Source: JAFGRU01 sp016934985
Lineage (GTDB): Bacteria > Desulfobacterota > Desulfuromonadia > Desulfuromonadales > JAAYDE01
DNA: 64,000 nt
NCBI GenBank assembly: GCA_963665045.2
Contig: CAXXJQ010000003.1
Location: 868,001 to 932,000 of the forward strand
Reading direction: 5' to 3'
Part shown: in pieces, positions 50,866 through 60,489 of the stretch
How the letters are laid out: each line of letters begins with the position of its first letter
How positions within the stretch are numbered: the first letter of the stretch is position 1
The notes under the pieces: generated by a model
What the model saw: only the letters and a program-made list of their open reading frames with translations
Told to the model about the DNA's origin: nothing
Databases searched by the model: none
Position numbers and translations under genes: made by a program

Positions 50866-51357
50866 ATGTGGCGAGATTGGTTTCTTGTCAGACAGATTAA
50901 GCTTTTTTATATTCGCCTGATCCGCATTCGAGGGGAATCGGAAGAGGTTGCTGAGGGGTTGGCGCTCGGGATATTTATCGGCATGACCCCGACCTTCGGT
51001 TTCCAGATGGCTCTTGCAGTGCTGGTGGCTGCACTGGTCAAGAGAAACAAGCTCGCTGCGGCCCTGGGGGTATGGGTGACTAATCCACTGACGGCCCCTT
51101 TTATATATGCTGCCGAATATGAATTTGCTCGTTTTCTCTTTGGGTGGGAGAGAATACATCTTCCAGCCCGTTTCACCCTCAATGAGATGCTGCAGCTTGG
51201 CTGGGGGGTGATGGCCCCCCTTTGGTTGGGGAGTATCGTATTCGGAATTGTCGGTGCCGTTATCACCTATTACATCTGCTTGAAAATGGTCCCTGTTGCC
51301 AAGTCCTGCCGCATTCCCCGCTGGCCGCGCAGACGCCGCAAAAAAAATTTCCTGTGA
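50866..51357 (+). CDS. DUF2062 membrane protein
   Basis: The 163-residue protein starts with a charged helix and has hydrophobic segments near residues 39-60 and 115-140. GLALGIFIGMTPTFGFQMALA and WVTNPLTAPFIYAAEYEFARF are hallmarks of DUF2062, a small inner-membrane family of unknown function. The Arg/Lys-rich C-terminus should lie in the cytosol. It precedes rsmA by 11 bp; its job cannot be assigned from context. Confidence 0.85.
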   Translation: MWRDWFLVRQIKLFYIRLIRIRGESEEVAEGLALGIFIGMTPTFGFQMALAVLVAALVKRNKLAAALGVWVTNPLTAPFIYAAEYEFARFLFGWERIHLPARFTLNEMLQLGWGVMAPLWLGSIVFGIVGAVITYYICLKMVPVAKSCRIPRWPRRRRKKNFL

Positions 51358-51368
51358 AATAAACTCTT

Positions 51369-52163
51369 ATGGCTTTTTCTCCAAGAAGGCGCTTCAGTCA
51401 GAACTTTTTACGCGACCTCCGGGTTGTGGAAAAAATTCTGGCGGCCGCGGAGTTGGTTGCCGAGGACCGGGTTTTGGAGATCGGGCCGGGCCTGGGTGTG
51501 CTCACTCGCCGTTTGGCGAGCCTTTGCAAAGAAGTGCAGGTCATTGAGATCGACCGGGATCTCGCTCTCGAATTAAAGGCCGGGGGAGATCTGGATGTCG
51601 ACATTCACGAAGGGGATGCCCTTAAAATGGATTGGCGGGAGCTGCTTAGAGAGCCCCCCTGGAAAATGGTTGCCAATCTCCCTTACAATATTTCAAGCCC
51701 CCTTTTTTTTAAAATTCTCGACAACAGGGACCTTTTCGAACGTTTGGTACTCATGTTTCAGAAGGAGTTCGCAGCGCGTCTCTGTGCTCAGCCTGGGAAC
51801 AAGGATTACGGCATTCCATCGGTTTTCTGCCGCCAGTATTTTGATGTCTCACCTGTCGCAGTGGTTCCACCAACTTCTTTTTTCCCGGCACCTAAGGTGT
51901 CCTCCATGGTCCTTGTACTAACTCCCCTCAATAAGCCCCGGGTGGCCGTTGCCGATGAAAAGCTCTTTTTCCAGGTGGTTCGTGGTGCTTTCGCCCAGCG
52001 ACGCAAAACCCTTCCTAATTCCCTCAAAGGTTTCGGTTTCAAGGCGGATCTGGTAGCGGAAAAAATCGCTGTTTCGGGTATTGATCCGCGAAGAAGAGGG
52101 GAAACCCTGAGCCTTGAAGAGTTTGCCTCCCTGGCCCGAGTCTTTGCCGACGAATCCTGCTGA
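51369..52163 (+). CDS. rsmA: 16S rRNA dimethyladenosine transferase
   Basis: The 264-residue KsgA/Dim1 enzyme methylates two adjacent adenines in helix 45 of 16S rRNA. RRRFSQNFLRDLRV at the start, motif I VLEIGPGLGVLTRRLA, and the catalytic NLPYNISSPLFFKIL are intact. It follows the DUF2062 gene by 11 bp and ends about 110 bp before the glutamate dehydrogenase gene, which seems to have its own promoter. Confidence 0.95.
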   Translation: MAFSPRRRFSQNFLRDLRVVEKILAAAELVAEDRVLEIGPGLGVLTRRLASLCKEVQVIEIDRDLALELKAGGDLDVDIHEGDALKMDWRELLREPPWKMVANLPYNISSPLFFKILDNRDLFERLVLMFQKEFAARLCAQPGNKDYGIPSVFCRQYFDVSPVAVVPPTSFFPAPKVSSMVLVLTPLNKPRVAVADEKLFFQVVRGAFAQRRKTLPNSLKGFGFKADLVAEKIAVSGIDPRRRGETLSLEEFASLARVFADESC

Positions 52164-52198
52164 CTGGCATAGACCCGGCTTATTGCGCCCCTGTCAAC

Positions 52199-52227
52199 TT
52201 GTCAATGCTGGACCCCTGCGTTATGCT
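52199..52227 (+). promoter_or_regulatory. Putative sigma-70 promoter for gdhB
   Basis: TTGTCA (52199-52204, 5 of 6), a 17-bp spacer and TATGCT (52222-52227, 4 of 6) lie 50 bp before the gene start. Confidence 0.5.
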
Positions 52228-52276
52228 TTAGCGGATAAGAAGGGGTTTTCTCATGCTCTTAAAAGGTTGATTGGTC

Positions 52277-55200
52277 ATGAAGATATTTTTTGAATCTTCC
52301 CAGAAGCGTTTTTCTCCGGATCGCCTCCGCGCCAAATCCCAAAGCGCTTTTAAAGTTCTTGAAGCAGAGCTGGATCCAGACACGGCCCGTGAAATCAAAC
52401 ACCTGGTTGATTTTCTCGGCGAGGACGTTCCCTTGGCGTTTCCTGCCGGCTTCAATCTCTCCCAGGCAGCCGATTGTCTGAAATTCTTTTATGCCTTTGT
52501 CGTCGGCAGCCGGGACAAGATCGATGTCGCTCTGGTCCAAGGGCGCCTCAAAGGGCACTCTTTTCTCTTTACCAAGGCGCCCAATGTCCCTTTTCTTCTT
52601 GACTCGGTGCAGGTTTGCCTGCGTCGTCAGGGTGTGGTTTTCCGCGTAATGGGCCACCCGGCTTTCAACGTTGTTTTGAAGGACAACGGAAAACCGGGTT
52701 TTTCCAAAAAAGGACCTCAAGACTCCTATATTCTCATCGATATTCTGGCTAAGGATGGTGTTCCCCAAAAGCGCCTGGAAAAAGAGATCCGTGCTGTCCT
52801 TAAGGATGTTCTGAAAATTGCCGACGCCCGGAAGACTCTGACTGGCAAACTCGCTGAACTTCAAAAGCATCCCGAACTGGGGGATCAGAAACCTTTTCTT
52901 GAGTGGCTCGGCCAAGAAAACTTTTTACCTTTTGCCTACCGCTGTTTTCGCCTAGAAAAAACCAAAGACAACCTGAACTTGACCATTGAAAATGGCAAAA
53001 AAATCGGAATTACAAGGTTTTTTGATGGTTTTGCTGTTGATGAGACGAGCGATGCAAACAACTGCAACGGACTCGTGCGAGACAGGATGCTGCGCCAAGG
53101 TATTGCCGCGGTGGAGGAGCTGGATATGCCGAGCCCCATCTACCGTCTGGAAAACCTTTTTTATATCGGTTTTCGTGTCCCCGCCGGAGCGGACATCTGG
53201 CTGGAACATGCCTTCATCGGTCTTTTTACCCAACGTCGCCGCGAGGAAGTCAACACCGACATCCCCTTTTTGCGCAAACGTCTAATGACGGCGTTAGAAA
53301 AACTCGGTTGCGGCGAAGAAATGTACGACTTCCGGAAAATCTCGGAGATTTTCAACCTGCTGCCCAAGGTGGAACTGTTTTTTATGGAGCATCAGGAATA
53401 CCTGGCCATGCTCCGGTCTTTCCGACTGCTTTTCCGTTTCGACGCCGTCAAGGTGGTGGCGATCCGCAACCTTTCCGCCCGCGCCCTTACCGTTCTTATC
53501 ATCATGCCCCGTCTGTTTTACCAGGCCGGGCGTCTGGAGCGTCTGGAAGCCTATCTGTGCCGTTTCTTTCATTCGTCTGCCGCTCACCTGCATATCGTAC
53601 GCATGACCGACGACTACCTGAGTATGCACGGTTATATCACTCCTGGCGATCTTGACGAGGATTATGATATGGATGCCCTGGAGGGTGCCCTGACCCGCAT
53701 TATGCTTCCCTGGGGCATACAATTCAACCGGCTTCTGGTCCGGCGTTGGGGGGAAAATGACGGGGCGCGCCTTGGTGTCAGGTACGACGACGGTTTTTCT
53801 GACGGCTACCGGGCCCTGGTTCATCCCCGCTTTGCCATCCGCGATGTCGAGAATATGGAAAAGCTTTCCAGACAAGGGACAGAATATGCTGACCTTTGGG
53901 GGCCTTTCCAGCTTAACGAGCGTTTCTACAGGCTGCAGGTCTACAGTTATCAGGAGATCGACCTTAACGTTCTGATGCCCTTTCTGGAGAATCTCAATCT
54001 TCATGTTCTCAATGAGGCCGATTTTCAGGTCCGGATCGGCGGGGGCGATATCTTCATCAAGAGTTTTTCGGTTTGCCTTCTTTCTGAAAACCACACTGAT
54101 GCCTTGAAGGAAAGGCTGCTCGATGCCTTTCGGGCCCTGCGGGAAGGGCGTCTGGAAAACGATGGCCTCAACCGCCTTGTCGTTATGGCCGGACTCGACT
54201 GGCGGGAGATCGATGTCTTGCGCGCTTATCGGAATTATTTCGGACAGCTTGACGCACCCTTCTCCAGGGGGCGTATCGATGGCAGCCTGGTTAATAATTA
54301 CCGTGCGGCACGCCTGCTGTTTCGTTATTTTGCGGCTCGTTTTCAGCCATCGTCGCAATGGAAGGACCAACTTGATCGCGAAGAGGAAGCCCTTTCCCCC
54401 TTGCGCATGGAATTTCTGGAGGTCCTTAACGGCGTGGCCGACATCAGCGAAGACAAGATTATTCGCACCCTTTTTAATCTCATCGACTCCACGGTACGGA
54501 CCAACTTTTTCCAACGCAGGGAAAACGCAGATTTTTTCATATCCTTGAAGATCAATGCCCTGGGGATTATCGACATGCCAGCTCCCCGCCCGCTCTATGA
54601 AATCTACGTTCATGCCCGGGATATGGAGGGTATCCACCTGCGGGGCGGCAAAGTAGCCCGCGGCGGCATCCGCTGGTCTGACCGCCTTGATGATTTCCGC
54701 ACCGAAATTCTCGGTCTCATGAAAACCCAAATGACCAAGAACTCCCTCATTGTCCCGGTCGGCTCCAAGGGAGGGTTTATCGTCAAACTGCCGTTCAGCA
54801 GCCGCGAAGAAGGGGCGGAGCTCTCACGGCGGGCCTATGAGCGCCTCATGCACGGTCTTCTTGATGTTACCGACAATCTTGTCAACGGGAAAATCAAACG
54901 GCCGCCTGCTCTTATAGCTTACGATGAGGATGATCCCTATCTGGTTGTCGCTGCCGATAAAGGGACCGCCCATCTTCCCGATGTCGCAAACGGTGTCAGT
55001 CAGGCTTATGGCTTCTGGCTCGGCGACGCTTTCGCAAGCGGCGGCAGCCACGGTTACGATCATAAAAAGCTTGGGATTACCGCCCGCGGTGCCTGGGTCT
55101 GTGTCCAGCGCCACTTTCGTGAACTCGGCACCGACATTCAGGAAGAACCGGTCACGGTCATCGGCATTGGCGATATGAGCGGCGACGTGTTCGGCAACGG

Positions 55201-57031
55201 CATGCTCTGCTCCCGTCAAATCCGGCTTCTCGGTGCCTTCAACCATCGCCATATCTTTCTCGATCCGGATCCCGATCCCGAGGTGTCTTTTAAAGAGCGG
55301 AAGCGTCTTTTTAAGCTATCAAGATCTTCCTGGGATAGCTACAATCCTGATCTGCTTTCCTCCGGGGGGGGCGTTTTTTCTCGTGCGGCCAAGGATATTC
55401 CTCTCTCTACAGAGGTGCGCAGCTGGCTCGGCTGCCGCCATGAGACCATTGACGGCGACGGACTCATCCGTCTCCTTCTGCAGGCCGAAGCCGACCTTCT
55501 CTGGAACGGCGGTATCGGAACCTACTTTAAAGCCGAAAACGAGGACAATGAGGATGTCGGCGACCGCAGCAACGAGGCGACCCGTATCAATGCCGGGCAG
55601 CTGCGGGTTAAGGTCGTGGGCGAGGGTGGCAACCTCGGGTTCACCCAGAAGGGCCGCATTGAATATGCCCTGCAAGGCGGGCGCATCAACACCGATGCCA
55701 TCGATAATTCAGGTGGCGTTGATTGCTCCGACCACGAGGTTAATCTCAAAATTTTCCTGGGCCAGATTCGTTACAAAGGGAAAAAAGGCATGCCCGTCGA
55801 CGAGCGAAACCGCCTCCTCGAAGAAGTGACGGACGAGGTCTGCGGTGATGTTCTGGACAACAACTATCATCAGAGCCTTTGTCTGTCCCTCGACCAGTTG
55901 CGCTGCAGTGAGGACGTTTACCCCTTTCTCGACCTTTGTCACTATCTGGTCAACAAAGGCTTGCTTGACCGTGCCGGCGAATTTCTCCCTACGGCCAAAG
56001 AGGTTCTCTCCCGCCCGGAGAGAAGGCTATGCCGGCCCGAACTATCCATTCTCCTGGCTTACAGCAAAATGGATTTATTCCAGGAGCTGTTGAAAAATGA
56101 TCTTAGCTGCCTGCAGCAATGCCCCGATTTTCTCAACGATTATTTCCCCCGGGATGTGATCAAGGTGGCCGGGCCGCAGATTGAAAAACACCCCCTGGCC
56201 CGGGAAATTACCGCCACCGTGGTCACCAATTATGTAACCGACAGGGCCGGCTGCAGCTTTGGCTTCAGGTTGGCGGCCCTTGCCGGGGCGCCCCTCTTTC
56301 AGGTCGTCAGCACTTACCTGATTTTTGACAAGGCCCTGGGAGGTGAAGCGATCCGCCGGACCCTGATAGCCATGGACAACCGGCTGCCCAGTGAACGCCA
56401 GTATGAGATTCTGCTGCAGCTTGAAGAGAGTCTCGCTTTTCTCACTTACTGGGCTCTCAAATATGCCTCAATGCCTCCCTTCCAGGCCGGTGCATACAGA
56501 AAATTCGCAACCGACATGGAAGAATATTTCAAATCTCTGGCTTCGCTGGTGTCTGAGAAGGAATGGCAGGAATCGAAAAAGCGGGGTGAGGACTTGGAGG
56601 CCTTTGGCATCGCGCCGGAAATAGCAAAAAAGATTGTCCTTTTGCCTTTTCTCCGAAATTTTCTGCCGGTGGCATCCCTGGTGGAGAAAACCGGGCTCGA
56701 TTTCTATTCCATCGGCCAGACTTACAATGAGGTCCATGTCCGTCTGGAAATCGAGGACCTGTTCAAGAGACTTGATGATATTCCCCTGCGTGACCATTGG
56801 GACCGTATGGCTAAGCAGACCCTGGGCTCCAAAATACTCTCTCTCGGCTACCGCCTGACCGCCGAGGTCTGGACAATTGCCGAGGGAAATCTTGAAAGTT
56901 TTTTGACCAGACGCCGGGTTCAGGTTGATTCCTACCGCCGTCTCAAGCAGGAGTTGACCCGTACCAACGCCCTCAACTTCAATCCCTTCGCAGTCCTGGT
57001 TCAGGCCTTGGAAGAGGTCCTCGGACGTTGA
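52277..57031 (+). CDS. gdhB: Large NAD-specific glutamate dehydrogenase
   Basis: The 1584-residue protein belongs to the very large NAD-glutamate dehydrogenase class (about 1600 residues, with N-terminal ACT-like regulatory regions). It oxidises glutamate to 2-oxoglutarate and ammonia. The catalytic core, about residues 760-1220, contains GGIRWSDRLDDFRTEILGLM, VPVGSKGGFIVK, IGDMSGDVFGNGML and VVGEGGNLGFTQKGRIE. The rest, before and after, is regulatory. AAGG lies about 10 bases before ATG 52277; a TTG two codons earlier is also possible. It is the largest gene in the window and intact. Confidence 0.94.
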   Translation: MKIFFESSQKRFSPDRLRAKSQSAFKVLEAELDPDTAREIKHLVDFLGEDVPLAFPAGFNLSQAADCLKFFYAFVVGSRDKIDVALVQGRLKGHSFLFTKAPNVPFLLDSVQVCLRRQGVVFRVMGHPAFNVVLKDNGKPGFSKKGPQDSYILIDILAKDGVPQKRLEKEIRAVLKDVLKIADARKTLTGKLAELQKHPELGDQKPFLEWLGQENFLPFAYRCFRLEKTKDNLNLTIENGKKIGITRFFDGFAVDETSDANNCNGLVRDRMLRQGIAAVEELDMPSPIYRLENLFYIGFRVPAGADIWLEHAFIGLFTQRRREEVNTDIPFLRKRLMTALEKLGCGEEMYDFRKISEIFNLLPKVELFFMEHQEYLAMLRSFRLLFRFDAVKVVAIRNLSARALTVLIIMPRLFYQAGRLERLEAYLCRFFHSSAAHLHIVRMTDDYLSMHGYITPGDLDEDYDMDALEGALTRIMLPWGIQFNRLLVRRWGENDGARLGVRYDDGFSDGYRALVHPRFAIRDVENMEKLSRQGTEYADLWGPFQLNERFYRLQVYSYQEIDLNVLMPFLENLNLHVLNEADFQVRIGGGDIFIKSFSVCLLSENHTDALKERLLDAFRALREGRLENDGLNRLVVMAGLDWREIDVLRAYRNYFGQLDAPFSRGRIDGSLVNNYRAARLLFRYFAARFQPSSQWKDQLDREEEALSPLRMEFLEVLNGVADISEDKIIRTLFNLIDSTVRTNFFQRRENADFFISLKINALGIIDMPAPRPLYEIYVHARDMEGIHLRGGKVARGGIRWSDRLDDFRTEILGLMKTQMTKNSLIVPVGSKGGFIVKLPFSSREEGAELSRRAYERLMHGLLDVTDNLVNGKIKRPPALIAYDEDDPYLVVAADKGTAHLPDVANGVSQAYGFWLGDAFASGGSHGYDHKKLGITARGAWVCVQRHFRELGTDIQEEPVTVIGIGDMSGDVFGNGMLCSRQIRLLGAFNHRHIFLDPDPDPEVSFKERKRLFKLSRSSWDSYNPDLLSSGGGVFSRAAKDIPLSTEVRSWLGCRHETIDGDGLIRLLLQAEADLLWNGGIGTYFKAENEDNEDVGDRSNEATRINAGQLRVKVVGEGGNLGFTQKGRIEYALQGGRINTDAIDNSGGVDCSDHEVNLKIFLGQIRYKGKKGMPVDERNRLLEEVTDEVCGDVLDNNYHQSLCLSLDQLRCSEDVYPFLDLCHYLVNKGLLDRAGEFLPTAKEVLSRPERRLCRPELSILLAYSKMDLFQELLKNDLSCLQQCPDFLNDYFPRDVIKVAGPQIEKHPLAREITATVVTNYVTDRAGCSFGFRLAALAGAPLFQVVSTYLIFDKALGGEAIRRTLIAMDNRLPSERQYEILLQLEESLAFLTYWALKYASMPPFQAGAYRKFATDMEEYFKSLASLVSEKEWQESKKRGEDLEAFGIAPEIAKKIVLLPFLRNFLPVASLVEKTGLDFYSIGQTYNEVHVRLEIEDLFKRLDDIPLRDHWDRMAKQTLGSKILSLGYRLTAEVWTIAEGNLESFLTRRRVQVDSYRRLKQELTRTNALNFNPFAVLVQALEEVLGR

Positions 57032-57353
57032 TTGAGGAACAAAGGGACGGGCTTTTTTCATCACGGTCTGGTAATTGCCTTTTAGTTGTGGTAGATTTCC
57101 ACATCGTCAGCAACTGAATTGCCTAAGGGCCCGGAACCTGTGCCGGAGCCTGCCATGGCAATGCGTTTTTATTATTTCAGCGACGCCCATGCCGCCTGGA
57201 TCATTCGACCGGGACGGAAGGCCTTAGCAGCGGAATCCTCCGGGAGAACAGTCCTCGGAGTGGAAGCGGAGTGCCTTTCTGACTTGAGTCGGGAAGGCTT
57301 TTTGCTTTTTGGCGGTTTTTTTCGGCGTCCGTAGTTGGAAAGGGGCTCCATAC
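57032..57353 (+). other. Intergenic gap between gdhB and panB
   Basis: The gap has several short inverted repeats in GC-rich stretches but none with a clean T tail. An open frame at 57119-57334 (71 codons) has no ribosome site or recognisable motif. I find no clear promoter for panB. Confidence 0.4.
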
Positions 57354-58157
57354 GTGAAAAAATCCAAGACCATTCTGGACATTCAGCGCCTCTACAGCGA
57401 GGGGCAGAAAATAACCATGCTGACTGCATACGACTATCCCATGGCGCGTCTGCTCGACCAAAGCGGGATCGATATCATCCTGGTCGGGGATTCCCTGGGC
57501 ACGGTCATGGCGGGGCACGATACGACCCTGCCGGTTACCCTCGATGAGATGATCTACCACACTCGCAGTGTGGCCAGGGGAACAAGCAATGCCGTGCTGG
57601 TTGCCGACCTGCCGTTTCTTTCCTATCAGGTGGATATTCCCGATGCGCGGCGCAGCGCCGGCCGCCTGGTCAAGGAGGGTTGCGCCCAGGCGGTTAAACT
57701 CGAAGGCGGGGTTCACGTCCAGGAGACTATCCGCGCTATTGTCGATATGGATGTGCCGGTCATGGGGCATGTCGGACTGACCCCCCAGTCGGTTCACCGC
57801 ATGGGTGGCTTCCGCGTCCAGGGGCGCCAGGAAGAACAGGCCGAGAAGATTCTTGCCGATGCCCGGGCCGTTGAGGAAGCCGGAGCCTTTTCCATTGTTT
57901 TAGAGGGTGTTCCCATGGATCTTGCCAGGCAGATTACGGCCGAGCTTCATATCCCAACCATTGGAATCGGGGCCGGGGTGCACTGCGATGGGCAGGTTTT
58001 GGTAACCCATGACATGATCGGGCTGTGCGACAAGTTCGCGCCGAAATTCGTGAAAAAATATGTTGACCTGGATGAAATTCTAGGCCGCGCTTTCAGTGCC
58101 TATATCGAGGATGTCAGAAATGGAAGCTTCCCGGATGACGATCACAGCTTTAAATGA
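57354..58157 (+). CDS. panB: 3-methyl-2-oxobutanoate hydroxymethyltransferase
   Basis: This 267-residue enzyme adds a hydroxymethyl group from methylene-tetrahydrofolate to 2-oxoisovalerate, the first step to pantothenate. MLTAYDYPMARLLD, LVGDSLGTVMAG and PVMGHVGLTPQSVHRMGGFRVQG are typical. A GTG at 57354 (KKSKTILDIQ) with GGAAAGGGG upstream is the likely start; the frame opens earlier at 57309. It is the first of panB-panC-panD. Confidence 0.95.
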   Translation: MKKSKTILDIQRLYSEGQKITMLTAYDYPMARLLDQSGIDIILVGDSLGTVMAGHDTTLPVTLDEMIYHTRSVARGTSNAVLVADLPFLSYQVDIPDARRSAGRLVKEGCAQAVKLEGGVHVQETIRAIVDMDVPVMGHVGLTPQSVHRMGGFRVQGRQEEQAEKILADARAVEEAGAFSIVLEGVPMDLARQITAELHIPTIGIGAGVHCDGQVLVTHDMIGLCDKFAPKFVKKYVDLDEILGRAFSAYIEDVRNGSFPDDDHSFK

Positions 58158-59022
58158 TAAGCGGGACTTGAGGATCATTGAGTCCCCAGAGGAAATGCAC
58201 GCCTGCGCGGCAGAGCTGATCGGGCAGGGGCAGCGTATCGTTTTTGTCCCGACCATGGGTTACCTCCACGAGGGCCATCTCTCCCTGCTACGTGAAGGGC
58301 GGCGTTTGGGCGATGTCCTGGTCCTTTCCATCTTCGTTAACCCCATCCAGTTCGGTGAAGGCGAGGATTTCAGCCTCTACCCGCGCGATTTTCAGCGTGA
58401 TGTTGACCTGGCCCGCTCCGTCGGTGTCGATATCGTCTTCGCGCCGGACGTTGAGGAACTTTATCCCCCCGACTTTGCCACCTATGTCGAGGTGGGGGGG
58501 CTTACCGATACCCTCTGCGGGCGCAGCCGCCCCGGCCATTTCCGGGGCGTGACCACGGTGGTCTGCAAGCTTTTCAATCTGGTCCGGCCCCGGGTTGCTA
58601 TTTTCGGGCAGAAGGATTTCCAGCAGCTTGCCGTTATCCGCCGCATGGTCCGCGACCTTAACATGGATCTCGAAATTCGCGGCATGCCCATTGTCCGCGA
58701 GGCTGACGGCCTGGCCATGAGTTCGCGCAATGTTTATCTTGATGGTGGACAACGGCGCCAGGCCCTGGCCCTGGTTGAGTCCCAGCGTCTGGCAGCCGCG
58801 TTGGTGGCTGCCGGTGAGAGAAGCAGTGCCGCCATTATTGCTGCCGTACGCCGGAGGATTGAATACGAACCGGACGCGGTCATCGATTACGTCCAGATTT
58901 GCGATGGCGACTCTTTGGCCGATGTCGAGGTGGTGACTTCCAACTCGGTCCTTCTTGTGGCGGTGCGTATAGGTAAAACCCGTTTGATCGACAACCACTA
59001 CCTGTTTGAGGAGATTTCATAA
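58120..59022 (+). CDS. panC: Pantothenate synthetase
   Basis: A 300-residue ligase that joins pantoate and beta-alanine with ATP. The ATP-binding FVPTMGYLHEGHLSLL (HxGH type), FGQKDFQQLAVIRRMV and the KMSKS-like MSSRNVYL are present. The start is ambiguous: ATG 58120 (GAGG 5') or ATG 58135 (GGAAG 5'), both inside the end of panB; I list the longer. It follows panB with a 38-base overlap. Confidence 0.94.
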   Translation: MEASRMTITALNDKRDLRIIESPEEMHACAAELIGQGQRIVFVPTMGYLHEGHLSLLREGRRLGDVLVLSIFVNPIQFGEGEDFSLYPRDFQRDVDLARSVGVDIVFAPDVEELYPPDFATYVEVGGLTDTLCGRSRPGHFRGVTTVVCKLFNLVRPRVAIFGQKDFQQLAVIRRMVRDLNMDLEIRGMPIVREADGLAMSSRNVYLDGGQRRQALALVESQRLAAALVAAGERSSAAIIAAVRRRIEYEPDAVIDYVQICDGDSLADVEVVTSNSVLLVAVRIGKTRLIDNHYLFEEIS

Positions 59023-59023
59023 T

Positions 59024-59422
59024 ATGACCCGTAAAATGCTCAAATCCAAAATACATCGTGCCACCGTGACCGGTGCCGATCTTGAATACGAAGGGAGCAT
59101 CACCATCGATCAGTCCCTTTTGGATGCTGCCGATATTATTCCCTATGAGGCGGTTGATGTCTGGAACGTCACCAACGCTTCCCGCTTCCAGACCTACGCC
59201 ATAGCCGGCAAGCCCGGCAGTGGCACCATTTGCGTCAATGGTGCGGCGGCGCACCTGGTTGCCAGGGGCGATCTGATTATCATTGCCAGCTGGGTCGAGG
59301 TCGAAGAGGCCCAGGCTAGACAGTACCAGCCGCATCTGGTTTTTGTCGATGAACGCAATGTGGCTTTGGATAAAAACAGCGAGAACCCCGGCCAGGGAGA
59401 TGTTGAACGGGCCGCCTTGTAA
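59024..59422 (+). CDS. panD: Aspartate 1-decarboxylase
   Basis: The 132-residue proenzyme makes beta-alanine from aspartate. It self-cleaves at Gly-Ser in LEYEGSITID (Ser near residue 25) to form the pyruvoyl cofactor. NVTNASRFQTYAI and RGDLIIIASW follow as usual. GAGGAG, nine bases upstream, selects ATG 59024 over the earlier frame start at 59006. It completes panBCD, so pantothenate is made from one transcript. Cleavage in many bacteria needs PanZ, which is not seen here. Confidence 0.96.
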   Translation: MTRKMLKSKIHRATVTGADLEYEGSITIDQSLLDAADIIPYEAVDVWNVTNASRFQTYAIAGKPGSGTICVNGAAAHLVARGDLIIIASWVEVEEAQARQYQPHLVFVDERNVALDKNSENPGQGDVERAAL

Positions 59423-59505
59423 TAAACGGGCAGAACTATTATCATGGTGGTATGGGTTGCGGGATTGGTCCCGGGGTCCGTATTAAAGGGAAATGAGGTT
59501 TAACC

Positions 59506-59997
59506 ATGATTGAAGAATTCGGATATGTTGTATCTCTCAAAAGCGATGAAGTTGCCGTGGTCACCTGCGTCAAAACCGGGGCCTGCAAGGGCTGTGCGTC
59601 GGAGAAGATGTGCAGTCTCGGCCGCGATGACGGCAAGCGCCTGGTCGAGGTACATAACCAGCTTCACGCGCAACCGGGCAACCGGGTCAAGATCGCTACC
59701 ACCAACCGTGCTTTTTATAAATCGTCTTTCCTGGTTTATATTCTGCCTCTCATTCTGCTGCTCATCGGCGCAGGGCTCGGGCAGTGGCTTGGCACCAGCG
59801 TTCTGACCGGCGTGGACCCCAATCTGAGCGCCCTTATTCTTGGCGTGCTGTTTCTGGCGGCAACTTTTGTCGGCATCCATTATTGGAACCGTCATCTGCC
59901 CAAAGAGGAATATATGCCGACCATTGTCGATATTATCCCCCAGGACGAGGCCATGCCCTGCGGTGAACTGCGCGAGAACCTGAGCCATGGGCATTAA
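59506..59997 (+). CDS. RseC/MucC-like membrane protein (SoxR-reducing system family)
   Basis: This 163-residue protein has a Cys-rich N-terminal domain with CVKTGACKGCASEKMC, which may bind an Fe-S cluster, and two membrane segments (about 74-93 and 101-122). RseC-family proteins associate with sigma-E regulation in enterics, and a relative (RsxC-linked) helps reset SoxR. No rpoE, rseA or rnf gene is near, so the local role is unknown. It lies 83 bp after panD and overlaps smpB by 11 bases. Confidence 0.85.
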   Translation: MIEEFGYVVSLKSDEVAVVTCVKTGACKGCASEKMCSLGRDDGKRLVEVHNQLHAQPGNRVKIATTNRAFYKSSFLVYILPLILLLIGAGLGQWLGTSVLTGVDPNLSALILGVLFLAATFVGIHYWNRHLPKEEYMPTIVDIIPQDEAMPCGELRENLSHGH

Positions 59998-60439
59998 AAT
60001 CATAGCCAGCAACAAGAAGGCCTACCACGATTATTTTATCGAAGAAGTCTACGAGGCTGGTCTGGCTCTCATGGGGCCCGAGGTCAAATCGCTGCGCACC
60101 GGCAAGGTCAACCTCAAGGAATCCTATTGCCGCATCAGCAGGGGTGAGCTTTTTGTCAGCAACATGCACATCAGCCCCTACGAATTCGGCAACCGCGAAA
60201 ATCCCGACCCGCTGCGGGTGCGCAAGCTGCTTTTGCACCGCCACGAGATTGAGAAGCTGGTTCGCAAGGTCGATGAAAAGGGCTTGACTCTGGTGCCGAC
60301 CAAACTCTATTTTAAGGATGGCAAAGCAAAACTCGAGGTCGGTGTCGCCAAGGGTAAGCGTCTCTACGATAAACGCGATTCTCTCAAGCGCAAAGAAGCC
60401 GGCCGCGAGGTGGCAAGAGCCATAAAAGAGTATGGTTGA
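59987..60439 (+). CDS. smpB: SsrA-binding protein SmpB
   Basis: The 150-residue protein binds tmRNA and delivers it to stalled ribosomes. ASNKKAYHDYFIEEVYEAGLAL, GPEVKSLR and the C-terminal YDKRDSLKRKEAGREVARA are typical. The gene begins inside the RseC-like gene and its stop codon (TGA 60437-60439) lies within the -35 box of ssrA. Both halves of the trans-translation system are thus adjacent. Confidence 0.97.
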   Translation: MGIKIIASNKKAYHDYFIEEVYEAGLALMGPEVKSLRTGKVNLKESYCRISRGELFVSNMHISPYEFGNRENPDPLRVRKLLLHRHEIEKLVRKVDEKGLTLVPTKLYFKDGKAKLEVGVAKGKRLYDKRDSLKRKEAGREVARAIKEYG

Positions 60440-60465
60440 CAATTGGTTAGGTTTGTAACCATAAT
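60436..60465 (+). promoter_or_regulatory. Strong promoter for ssrA
   Basis: A perfect TTGACA (60436-60441), an 18-bp spacer and CATAAT (60460-60465, 5 of 6). The TGA of smpB is inside the -35 box. Transcription would start near 60472, about 18 bases before the mature tmRNA 5' end. Confidence 0.7.
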
Positions 60466-60489
60466 AAGTTGGATGAAATAAAAACTTAT

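Noticed and set aside
53294..54730. Long antisense frame (478 codons) inside gdhB, and similar ones inside pyrG (32680-33723) and rpoN (38782-40026)
   Set aside because: They are shadows of well-defined genes on the other strand, with no domains or ribosome sites.
57119..57334. 71-codon plus-strand frame between gdhB and panB
   Set aside because: No ribosome site, no recognisable motif; consistent with chance in GC-rich spacer.
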